Below are positions 1 to 6,106 of a stretch of DNA of 8,057 nt, piece after piece. This DNA comes from Chloroflexia bacterium (GTDB lineage: Bacteria; Chloroflexota; Chloroflexia; Thermomicrobiales; UBA6265), in the NCBI GenBank assembly GCA_013696265.1, contig JACCYX010000392.1, positions 1-8,057 of the forward strand, in the 5' to 3' direction. The notes beneath the pieces were generated by a model that searched no databases, had not been told where the DNA came from, and worked only from the letters and a program-made list of their open reading frames with translations. Positions within the stretch are counted from its first letter, which is position 1. Each line of letters begins with the position of its first letter. Both the position numbers and the translations under genes were made by a program.

Positions 1-1
1 C

Positions 2-235
2 GCCGGCACCGGCCACATCACCGGTGGCCGGCGCGCGGTCCGCTCCGGCCTCTGGATGCCGACGGTCACGGCTATCTCGCACAACCCGGTCATCACCCGC
101 TATGCCGAACGGCTGCGGGCCGACCGCCAACCGGAAAAGGTGGTGACGATTGCCTGCCTGCACAAGCTGTTCACGATCCTCAACGCGATGGTGATGCACG
201 ACGAATGCTGGCAGCCGCGACCGCTTGCCGCTTGA
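2..235 (+). CDS. IS110/IS116/IS902-family transposase, C-terminal fragment (5' end outside window)
   Basis: This is an open reading frame running in from the window edge (first whole codon at 2) and ending at TGA 233-235, 77 residues visible. The piece reads GHITGGRRAVRSGLWMP, then HNPVITRYAERLRA, then KVVTIACLHKLFTILNAM. This matches the end of the IS110-type C-terminal domain: a GG-R-VR-L block, a NP-I--Y-RL block and a conserved K-hydrophobic-hydrophobic-LNAM helix. In this family an N-terminal RuvC-like DEDD domain and a C-terminal domain with a catalytic serine act together as an RNA-guided recombinase. Both catalytic parts would lie upstream of the window, so I cannot say whether the gene is intact. 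It is followed by 72 bp of non-coding DNA and then the 3' end of the catalase gene, so the element's right boundary probably lies within 236-307. IS110 elements lack terminal inverted repeats, and I could not place that end. Confidence 0.85.
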   Translation, partial: AGTGHITGGRRAVRSGLWMPTVTAISHNPVITRYAERLRADRQPEKVVTIACLHKLFTILNAMVMHDECWQPRPLAA

Positions 236-307
236 CATCCAACACAGGTGCTCGTTCGTCGGAATGACATCCGGTTTGGAACCCTAAAGGAACATAGCGG
301 AGATCGT

Positions 308-1822
308 TCAGTCGTCGCCGGCAGCCGCCATTTCGGACGCCCGGGGAACTGCGATGCCGATGCCTTCGGCCACCCGTCGTCCGAACTCCTCGTCGCACCG
401 TACGATGTGCTCGACCATTCGAACCTGAACCACTCGCTCGCATTGACCGAGCGCTCCGACCAGATTCAGTACCAGGTCATCCCGCTCCCACTGCTCGATG
501 GATCGGTACCGTTCGCCCGCCTGCTGGAAGTTGTTGGTGCGGTCGATCGGCGCCTTGATCAGTTGGCCCTCGATGTGCGGCCGGTAGTCCGTGTACGACT
601 CGTCGGCCTCGGAGAGTCCGGCACGCACGGATGGTTCGTAGTTGACGGTTGGCAACGTGCCCCGGTTATCGACGCCATACGCCATCTGGCCGTCGGCCTG
701 GTTGGTGGCGACATCGACCACCGGACGGTTGACTGGCAACTGGAGATAGTTCGGTCCCACCCGATGGCGCTGGGTGTCGCTGTACGAGAAGGTTCGTCCC
801 ACCAGCATCTTGTCATCGGAAAAATCGAGGCCATCGACGAGGACGCCGGTGCCGAAGGCGATTTGCTCGGCCTCGGCGAAGAAGTTGTCGACGTTGCGAT
901 TGAGCGTCATCATGCCGACCGGCCGCAGCGGGAACTCGTCTTCGGGCCAGGTCTTGGTATCGTCAAGGGGATCGAAATCGAGTTCGGGATGCTCGTCGTC
1001 GCTCATGATCTGGACATTGAGTTCCCACCTCGGGTAGTTGCCGGCTTCGATTGCCTCGAACAGGTCCTTACTGTGGCTGCCGAGTTCCTTCGCCTGAACC
1101 GCTTCGGCCTGTTCCTGGGACAGCGACTCGATGCCCTGTTGGCTCTTCCAGTGGTACTTGACCAGCACGCCTTCACCGGCGGCGTTGACCATCCGGTAGG
1201 TGTTGACGCCGAATCCGTCCTGCTGCCGGTAGCTGGCCGGAATCCCGCGAGGCGAGAAGACCCACGTCACCATGTGCATCGCCTCCGGGGTAGCGGCGAT
1301 GAAGTCGAAGACCCGGTTCGGATCCTGGCGGTTGTTGTTGACCGGGTCGGGTTTTTGGGAATGGATGAAATCCGGAAACTTGATCGCGTCGCGGATGAAG
1401 AAAACCGGCAGGTTGTTGCCAACCAGGTCCCAGTTGCCATCTTCGGTCCGCAGCTTCACGGCGAATCCGCGCGGATCACGGGCAACTTCGGAGGAATCGC
1501 GTCCGCCCGCGACCGTGGAGAAGCGGATGCTCAGGGGCGTTTTCTTGCCCTTCTCCTGGAAGAGTTTCGCCCGGGTGAAGGTGCTGGCGGGTTCGTCGCC
1601 GATGGTGCCATACGCCTCGAAATCGCCGTGAGCCACGAAGCCCCGTGCGTGAACCACCCGCTCGGGGATTCGCTCACGGTCGAAGTGACTGATTTTTTCT
1701 AGGAACTGGTAATTCTCCAGGGTTCCAGGGCCACGATTGCCGACCGTCCGCATATCCTGGTTGTTGTGGACCGGATGGCCCTGGCGGGTAGTAAGAGTAG
1801 GTTTCTTGTTATCCTCAGACAT
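308..1822 (-). CDS. katA: Monofunctional haem catalase (KatA/KatE type, small subunit)
   Basis: This enzyme breaks hydrogen peroxide into water and oxygen in the cytoplasm. The 504-residue product is full length for a small-subunit catalase and has no C-terminal flavodoxin-like extension as in HPII-type enzymes. Visible landmarks in order are the active-site signature FDRERIPERVVHARG with the distal His at residue 58, RFSTVAGGRDSSEVARDPRG at about 100-119, the active-site Asn pair in VGNNLPVFFIRD (136-137), and the haem-ligand signature RTFSYSDTQRHRVGPN with the proximal Tyr at 347. Two in-frame ATGs, at 1828 and 1822, are possible starts. The Shine-Dalgarno AGGAG (1834-1830) sits only 1 nt from the first but 7 nt from the second, so I chose 1822. 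The gene stands alone, divergent from the gene at 2006. No strong terminator is visible after its TGA, and I saw no convincing OxyR or PerR site upstream. Family is certain; the katA symbol is by type only. Confidence 0.96.
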   Translation of the reverse strand: MSEDNKKPTLTTRQGHPVHNNQDMRTVGNRGPGTLENYQFLEKISHFDRERIPERVVHARGFVAHGDFEAYGTIGDEPASTFTRAKLFQEKGKKTPLSIRFSTVAGGRDSSEVARDPRGFAVKLRTEDGNWDLVGNNLPVFFIRDAIKFPDFIHSQKPDPVNNNRQDPNRVFDFIAATPEAMHMVTWVFSPRGIPASYRQQDGFGVNTYRMVNAAGEGVLVKYHWKSQQGIESLSQEQAEAVQAKELGSHSKDLFEAIEAGNYPRWELNVQIMSDDEHPELDFDPLDDTKTWPEDEFPLRPVGMMTLNRNVDNFFAEAEQIAFGTGVLVDGLDFSDDKMLVGRTFSYSDTQRHRVGPNYLQLPVNRPVVDVATNQADGQMAYGVDNRGTLPTVNYEPSVRAGLSEADESYTDYRPHIEGQLIKAPIDRTNNFQQAGERYRSIEQWERDDLVLNLVGALGQCERVVQVRMVEHIVRCDEEFGRRVAEGIGIAVPRASEMAAAGDD

Positions 1823-1829
1823 GGACATT

Positions 1830-1834
1830 CTCCT
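1830..1834 (-). promoter_or_regulatory. Ribosome binding site of the catalase gene (decides the start)
   Basis: AGGAG on the minus strand lies 7 nt before the ATG at 1822 and 1 nt before the ATG at 1828. This favours the downstream ATG as the true start. Confidence 0.65.
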
Positions 1835-1927
1835 GACGTTGCGGACTTCGCGATTGTGGAAATGGCACTCCAGCGCAACTGGTGCGCCTACGGTTCGGGG
1901 CCAAGTTCCTTACTCAACAGGCACAAT

Positions 1928-1933
1928 GATAAT
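1928..1933 (+). promoter_or_regulatory. Candidate -10 element for the gene at 2006 (weak)
   Basis: GATAAT matches the sigma-70 type -10 consensus at five of six bases and lies 73 bp before the GTG start at 2006, in the only AT-richer patch of the divergent catalase/DUF4272-like intergenic region (1829-2005). The -35 candidates around 1905-1911 (for example TTCCTT) are poor. On the minus strand the same patch reads TATCAT, which could serve catalase, again without a good -35. Confidence 0.25.
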
Positions 1934-1995
1934 CGCAATTCAGAGGCGTGGACCGTGGCGCGGATACCCGATCGGCCAGTACGGCAAGCAAAACC

Positions 1996-1999
1996 GGAG
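1996..1999 (+). promoter_or_regulatory. Ribosome binding site that supports the GTG start at 2006
   Basis: GGAG lies 6 nt before GTG 2006-2008. The overlapping ATG at 2004 is followed at once by TGA and cannot be a start. Confidence 0.65.
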
Positions 2000-2005
2000 C
2001 ATTAT

Positions 2006-2749
2006 GTGAACGACCGCGACGATGACTACATCGACATTCGCCCCTGGCCACCCATTGAACTCGCCGGCCAGCTCGTTGCTCACGTTACGCTCGGTCGACG
2101 TGGCCTGATTGAGAACGATGAGGAGGCTCATGTGTTCGAGCACGAAACCGACCGGTTCGAGCTGGATGCCTGGGCGAAACTCGAGTTGACAGCCTGGCTG
2201 GCGGCGGACGACACTCCAATCCTCGCGGCGCCGATCGGGAACCTGACCGATAGCCAGGCGGAACACTGCGACGATGCCCTGATCGTGGCCTCCACGATCG
2301 GCTGGGCAATCCATGTCGTGACGTTCCCGTCTCTCCCCCTCGCGACCGATGGCGGCGCCGAGCAACTGGTTCTGGACTGGGCGCCGGGTCCCTGGACGCC
2401 GGTCCGCAACGTCGTCAAGGCGATCCGGGTGCGGACCGATGAGGCGCTCGCAACCGAACGGGAGCGGTGGGAACTAGTCGTCTGGCGATGCACGCTCTTC
2501 GAGGACGAAGAGACGACCGAGGTCGATCGGGAGGCGCTCAGGGAAACAATTGCCGAACTCCCGGATCAGGGGCTGATCACGACCGATGGGGGGGATTTCA
2601 TCATTGAGGACGGCACGCCGTTTGGCGAACTCAGCGCGGATGAACTGGATCAGCTCGCCCACGAGGCGGAACTCCGCCTCAAGACATTGAACTGGGTCTG
2701 CGGTTTTGGCGATGCCCCGCAATCGGCCCCGTTATTTCTCGACGATTGA
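2006..2749 (+). CDS. Acidic protein resembling the DUF4272 family, function unknown
   Basis: The product is 247 residues, strongly acidic (DDDYIDIRPW near the start, ending PLFLDD), with no signal peptide or membrane segment, so it is probably cytoplasmic. By eye it resembles DUF4272: a helical stretch FELDAWAKLELTAWLA (51-66), a helix around 91-104 ending IGWAIHV, then RERWELVVWRCTLFE (152-166), and the family-like C-terminal helix that ends in E-RLKTLNWVCGFG (222-235). No catalytic motif is apparent and the family's role is unknown. GTG 2006 is chosen because GGAG lies 6 nt upstream. The reading frame stays open back to an ATG at 1766, but that start would run through the catalase promoter region and into the catalase gene. 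The gene is divergent from catalase and convergent with trpF; nothing ties it functionally to either. I am confident that it is a real gene but unsure of the family. Confidence 0.75.
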   Translation: MNDRDDDYIDIRPWPPIELAGQLVAHVTLGRRGLIENDEEAHVFEHETDRFELDAWAKLELTAWLAADDTPILAAPIGNLTDSQAEHCDDALIVASTIGWAIHVVTFPSLPLATDGGAEQLVLDWAPGPWTPVRNVVKAIRVRTDEALATERERWELVVWRCTLFEDEETTEVDREALRETIAELPDQGLITTDGGDFIIEDGTPFGELSADELDQLAHEAELRLKTLNWVCGFGDAPQSAPLFLDD

Positions 2750-2762
2750 TGGGAGTTTCGTT

Positions 2763-2815
2763 GCAGCCTACCGGGTAGTAGCCGCCCTTTTGGCGCGCAC
2801 TACCCGGTAGGCTGC
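2763..2815. repeat. Perfect 17-bp inverted repeat between convergent genes; possible bidirectional terminator
   Basis: The left arm GCAGCCTACCGGGTAGT (2763-2779) is perfectly repeated in inverted orientation at 2799-2815, separated by 19 bp that can add a small CGCC/GGCG stem (2783-2786 with 2792-2795). It sits 14 bp after the stop of the plus-strand gene and 22 bp before the stop of trpF, so a hairpin terminator serving both genes is the simplest reading. Neither side has a run of Ts, so it is not a canonical intrinsic terminator. Each arm also contains an 11-bp palindrome (CTACC, one centre base, GGTAG), which is more than a terminator needs. Confidence 0.8.
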
Positions 2816-2836
2816 CTGTAGAGCGGCGATGTCACG

Positions 2837-3502
2837 TTATCCGGTCTGGGCGAATGCCTCCCGGCTGGCGTCGACAAAATCCTGGATGCGCACGGCGTCC
2901 TTCGAACCGTGAACCTCCACGCCGCTGCTTACGTCCACGCCCAATGGCCGAACCGTCCCGATCGCTTCGGCGACGTTCTCCGGACTCAAGCCGCCAGCGA
3001 GGATGACGGGGTACTTCCTGGCAAGGTGAGTGGCCAGTTCCCAATTCGCCTTGTGCCCCGAACCGCCGTACCTGCCGGGCACGGCGGCATCGATCAGGAT
3101 CGCGGCGACGGGCCGTTGAGGACTCAACCAGGATTCCACGATGCGGCTCGCGGCTTCCAGTGTCGTACCGGCCGGGAACCGCAGCGCCTTCCAGACCGGG
3201 TATTTGATCTCGCCGAGAATTTCGGGAGATTCGTCACCCGACAGCTGCACGATGTCGATACCCGACAGTCGTACGATCTCGTCGATCGCGCCAGGCGATT
3301 CGTTGACGACGACACCGACGGCCGACGGTCGAGCGGACGGCAGGGCCGACAGGATGTTGACGATCGAATGTGGTTCGATCTTTCGACGCGAATCCGCGAG
3401 CATGAAGCCGAGCGCACTGGCGCCCGCTTCCATCGCCGCTCGCGCCGAACAGCTATCCTGAATGCCGCAAATCTTGATCCACTGTTGTCGAGAGTCAACC
3501 AC
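2837..3502 (-). CDS. trpF: Phosphoribosylanthranilate isomerase TrpF
   Basis: This enzyme converts N-(5-phosphoribosyl)anthranilate to CdRP, the step between TrpD and TrpC. The 221-residue protein is the usual single-domain TIM-barrel length. KICGI near the N-terminus carries the catalytic Cys12, and ILIDAAVPGRYGGSGHKANW carries the catalytic Asp138. The phosphate-binding loops are visible as ILAGGLSPENV (167-177) and GVDVSSGVE (188-196). IDIVQLSGDE (82-91) stands where many relatives have QLHG. It starts with GTG at 3502, and its first 8 nt overlap the end of trpC, which suggests coupled translation. The upstream ribosome binding site (GAAGAAG) is weak, in keeping with coupling. It is the last gene of the operon, with no trpB or trpA after it. 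Confidence 0.96.
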   Translation of the reverse strand: MVDSRQQWIKICGIQDSCSARAAMEAGASALGFMLADSRRKIEPHSIVNILSALPSARPSAVGVVVNESPGAIDEIVRLSGIDIVQLSGDESPEILGEIKYPVWKALRFPAGTTLEAASRIVESWLSPQRPVAAILIDAAVPGRYGGSGHKANWELATHLARKYPVILAGGLSPENVAEAIGTVRPLGVDVSSGVEVHGSKDAVRIQDFVDASREAFAQTG

Positions 3503-4325
3503 GGCGACGCTTCTTCACGCCAGTCAGCGCCCGCACCGCCTCCGCGCGATCTTCCTGAATGATCAGCGACTCGCCAACGAGGATCGCGTCGATCCCGACG
3601 TCCGCCATCGCCTGGACATGCTCGACCGTGTGGATGCCGCTCTCGCCGACCAGGACGACCTCGGATGACACCACTGGAGCAAGTCGGTTCGTCACGTCGA
3701 GATCGATCCTAAGCGTCTTGAGATCGCGGTTGTTGATCCCGATCAGGGTTGCTCCCAAAGTCAATGCGCGTTCCAGCTCGTGCTCGTTGTGGACCTCGAC
3801 CAGCGTGCTGAGTCCCAGCGATGTCGCATAGGCGTGGAGGTCCCGAAGCACGGAGTCGACCAGGCAGGCGACGATCAGCAGGATGCAACTGGCCCCAAAC
3901 GCACGGGCCTCGTCGATCTGGTAGGGATCGAAAATGAAGTCCTTGCGCAGCACACCGACCGGCCGTTCGAGTTGTGACGCGACCCGAACGACCGACTTCA
4001 GGTCGTCAAGCGATCCCTCGAAGAACGGTCCATCGGTCAGGCATGAGATGGCCGCCGCTCCGCCGTTCGCGTAGTCCCGGGCAACGTCCGCGGGAATCAC
4101 TTCAACCGGGAAACGCCCCTTCGACGGTGAGGCCCGCTTGACCTCGGCGATGACTGTCACCGTTTCCCGCCGCGGCAGGTTGCTAAATGGGATCGGGGCT
4201 GGATGATCGATAAATCGCTCTTGGAGCGCCTTCCGTGAAACCAGCTGTTTTCGCACGGCCAGATCGAGCCGCGTTTGAGCCACGATTCGATCCAGCACCG
4301 TGCCCGTTTCTGTCACTGAGCTCAC
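3495..4325 (-). CDS. trpC: Indole-3-glycerol phosphate synthase TrpC
   Basis: This enzyme decarboxylates and cyclises CdRP to indole-3-glycerol phosphate. The 276-residue product is a monofunctional TIM barrel with all expected catalytic parts: VIAEVKRASPSKGRF with Glu61, Lys63 and Ser66; VLRKDFIFDPYQIDEA with the general-acid Lys128; TLVEVHNEHEL with Glu177; GINNRDL at 196-202; and LVGESGI with Glu228 and Ser229. The start is GTG at 4325, overlapping the trpD stop as GTGA (4 nt), with AGAGG a few bases upstream. The frame is open further upstream, but that would read through trpD and adds no family sequence. The basic C-terminus KKRRRG overlaps the trpF start. It is a separate gene, not fused to TrpF as in enterobacteria. 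Confidence 0.97.
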   Translation of the reverse strand: MSSVTETGTVLDRIVAQTRLDLAVRKQLVSRKALQERFIDHPAPIPFSNLPRRETVTVIAEVKRASPSKGRFPVEVIPADVARDYANGGAAAISCLTDGPFFEGSLDDLKSVVRVASQLERPVGVLRKDFIFDPYQIDEARAFGASCILLIVACLVDSVLRDLHAYATSLGLSTLVEVHNEHELERALTLGATLIGINNRDLKTLRIDLDVTNRLAPVVSSEVVLVGESGIHTVEHVQAMADVGIDAILVGESLIIQEDRAEAVRALTGVKKRRRG

Positions 4326-5398
4326 ACCGCCACCTCTTCCCGTTGCGCGACGAGACGGCTGGTAATTGCGACAAGTTGTTTCATTTTGGCAAGTGCCCTT
4401 CCGGAGTCGATGGCCGTAGCGGCCATCGCGATGCCCTCGGCAATCGAAGGGGCGCCCTCGGCTGCATAGATTCCGGCCCCGGCATTCATCAGCGTCACTG
4501 ACCGGCGCGGTCCAGATTCTCCTTCCAGGATCGACCGCGTGATCGCGACATTGTCGCTCACATCTCCGCCCCGAAGATCGGCCGCGGCACCCCGCTCCAG
4601 GCCGAATTCCTCCGGCCTGATGGAGTATTCCCGGACCGCACCCGTCGTCCGGTTCCATTCCGTGACGGCGGTGCTGCCCTCAACCCCGATTTCGTCCAGG
4701 CCCTCATCGGAATGCACCAGAACCGCGCGAGTGCTGCCGAGCATGGCCAAGACTTCAGCCAGGTTGCGGGCGATACCAGGATGTCCGACGCCGATCAACT
4801 GGTGGCAGGCGCCGGCCGGATTCGTCAGCGGTCCGAGCACGTTGAACACCGTCCGAATCCCGATCTCGCGGCGGGCTGGGCCGACGAACCGCATCGCGGG
4901 ATGAAAGGCGGGAGCGTACATGAAGCCGATGCCTACTTCCTCGATGCAGATCGACACTTCAGCGGCAGACATTTCCACCTCAACGCCGAGTCCCTCCAGC
5001 AGATCGGCCGAACCGCAACGGCTGCTCGCGGCGCGGTTGCCATGCTTGGCAATCCGAATGCCGGCCGCCGCGATCGCGAAGGTGGCCGTCGTCGAGATGT
5101 TGAACGAATTGGAGTGATCGCCGCCCGTGCCGCAGGTATCGAGCAGCGGTACATCGACCGCGTCCGCATCGACCTTGAGCGAGTGATCGCGCATGGCCCG
5201 CGCGAATCCAGCGATTTCGGAAACGGTTTCCCCCTTCATCCTGAGCGCCGTGACCAGGGCCGCGATCTGCGACCCCGCCACGTCCCCACCCATGATCGCG
5301 TTCATGGCGGCGGTCGATTGCTCCAGGGTGAGTTCGTTGCGGTCAACGACGGTACGGATGGCATCCCTGATGTCGTAGGTTTCCGTCGGCATCTTCAT
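4322..5398 (-). CDS. trpD: Anthranilate phosphoribosyltransferase TrpD
   Basis: This enzyme transfers phosphoribose from PRPP to anthranilate. The 358-residue protein has the helical N-terminal domain (RDAIRTVVDRNELT, then AAMNAIMGGDV) and then the PRPP-binding glycine-rich loop DTCGTGGDHSNSFNIST (87-103). These are followed by KHGNRAASSRCGSADLLEGLG (118-138), the anthranilate-side RTVFNVLGPLTNP (182-194) and the acidic metal-binding pair in GLDEIG (Asp235, Glu236). The start ATG at 5398 is supported by GGAAGGG 6 nt upstream and by the family's N-terminus. A GTG at 5485, just after trpG, would add 29 basic residues with no family match. It is not fused to TrpG. A 90-nt gap to trpG is the only real gap in the operon, whereas its 3' end overlaps trpC by 4 nt. 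Confidence 0.97.
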   Translation of the reverse strand: MKMPTETYDIRDAIRTVVDRNELTLEQSTAAMNAIMGGDVAGSQIAALVTALRMKGETVSEIAGFARAMRDHSLKVDADAVDVPLLDTCGTGGDHSNSFNISTTATFAIAAAGIRIAKHGNRAASSRCGSADLLEGLGVEVEMSAAEVSICIEEVGIGFMYAPAFHPAMRFVGPARREIGIRTVFNVLGPLTNPAGACHQLIGVGHPGIARNLAEVLAMLGSTRAVLVHSDEGLDEIGVEGSTAVTEWNRTTGAVREYSIRPEEFGLERGAAADLRGGDVSDNVAITRSILEGESGPRRSVTLMNAGAGIYAAEGAPSIAEGIAMAATAIDSGRALAKMKQLVAITSRLVAQREEVAV

Positions 5399-5404
5399 GT
5401 ATTG

Positions 5405-5411
5405 CCCTTCC
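5405..5411 (-). promoter_or_regulatory. Ribosome binding site of trpD (decides the start)
   Basis: GGAAGGG on the minus strand lies 6 nt before ATG 5398. It supports this start over the GTG at 5485. Confidence 0.6.
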
Positions 5412-5488
5412 AATTCCGAACGTACCAGTGCAGGGAGGATGTCCAACTTTCGGGTAGGGGAGGCAGCGCAGCGGCGTTGTTGCACCCG

Positions 5489-6106
5489 CTAATAGCCCAG
5501 CACGCGCTCCCGCTTGCCAACATCCGGGGTGGTGCCGCAGCTCTGGAGGAAGTTTGCGAGCAGGTCCTTGCCGGATGTGGTCAGGATCGATTCGGGATGA
5601 AACTGGACGCCTTCGATCGGCATCGACTTGTGCCGTACCCCCATCACCACCCCGTCGTCCGCGTGCGCGGTGACCTCGAAGTCGTCGGGCATGGAGTCGG
5701 GCTCGATGATGAGCGAATGGTAGCGGGTCGCCACGAAGGGGTTCGGCAGGCCCTCGTATATGCCCTGGCCGTCGTGCTTAATCATTGAGGTCTTGCCGTG
5801 CATCAGGTTTGGGGCATGGACGATCTTGGCCCCGAACGCCGCGCCAATCGACTGGTGCCCGAGGCAGACTCCGAGGATCGGCTTCTTACCCGCGAACAGC
5901 TGAATCAGGTCGACCGAAATGCCGGCTTCGTTGGGTGTGCATGGACCAGGCGACACCACTACCCCGTCGATCTGGTCCATCCGCTGCGCAACCTCGACCG
6001 CCGTGACCTGATCGTTGCGGACCACCTCGACCTCGGCCCCCAGACCGGTCAGCGCCTGGTAGAGGTTGAAGGTAAATGAGTCGTAGTTGTCCAAAAGGAA
6101 AATCAT
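5489..6106 (-). CDS. trpG: Anthranilate synthase glutamine amidotransferase subunit TrpG (PabA-like)
   Basis: This class I glutamine amidotransferase releases ammonia from glutamine and passes it to TrpE. The 205-residue protein starts MIFLLDNYDSFTFNLYQ, typical of the TrpG/PabA group. It has the oxyanion-loop block VVVSPGPCTPNEAGIS (49-64), the nucleophile elbow ILGVCLGHQSIGAAFG with Cys81, and the C-terminal VQFHPESILT with His170 and Glu172, so the Cys-His-Glu triad is complete. Its ATG overlaps the trpE stop as ATGA (4 nt), with GGGAG 9 nt upstream, which suits equal production of the two subunits. Nothing in the sequence excludes a second job with PabB in folate synthesis, as in organisms with one shared subunit. 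The operon context makes the tryptophan role primary. Confidence 0.97.
   Translation of the reverse strand: MIFLLDNYDSFTFNLYQALTGLGAEVEVVRNDQVTAVEVAQRMDQIDGVVVSPGPCTPNEAGISVDLIQLFAGKKPILGVCLGHQSIGAAFGAKIVHAPNLMHGKTSMIKHDGQGIYEGLPNPFVATRYHSLIIEPDSMPDDFEVTAHADDGVVMGVRHKSMPIEGVQFHPESILTTSGKDLLANFLQSCGTTPDVGKRERVLGY

Noticed and set aside
236..307. Terminator for catalase or terminal inverted repeat of the insertion element
   Set aside because: Only short 4-bp complementarities (for example CGGA/TCCG around 269-282) and no T-run were found. IS110 elements are not expected to have inverted repeats.
248..1702. Long plus-strand reading frame (484 codons) opposite catalase
   Set aside because: It lies antisense to a catalase with all family motifs. 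Its translation has no recognisable domain, and such frames are common opposite high-GC genes.
1927..1942. Possible Fur/PerR-type operator (TGATAAT half-site) between catalase and the divergent gene
   Set aside because: Only the left half matches; the right half (GCAATTC) is a poor inverted copy. One half-site in an AT-richer patch is not enough.
1766..2005. Upstream extension of the DUF4272-like gene to an ATG at 1766
   Set aside because: It would overlap the 5' end of catalase and the divergent promoter region. GTG 2006 has a well-spaced GGAG.
4712..5788. Plus-strand reading frame opposite trpD and trpG
   Set aside because: It spans two well-supported minus-strand genes and shows no family features.
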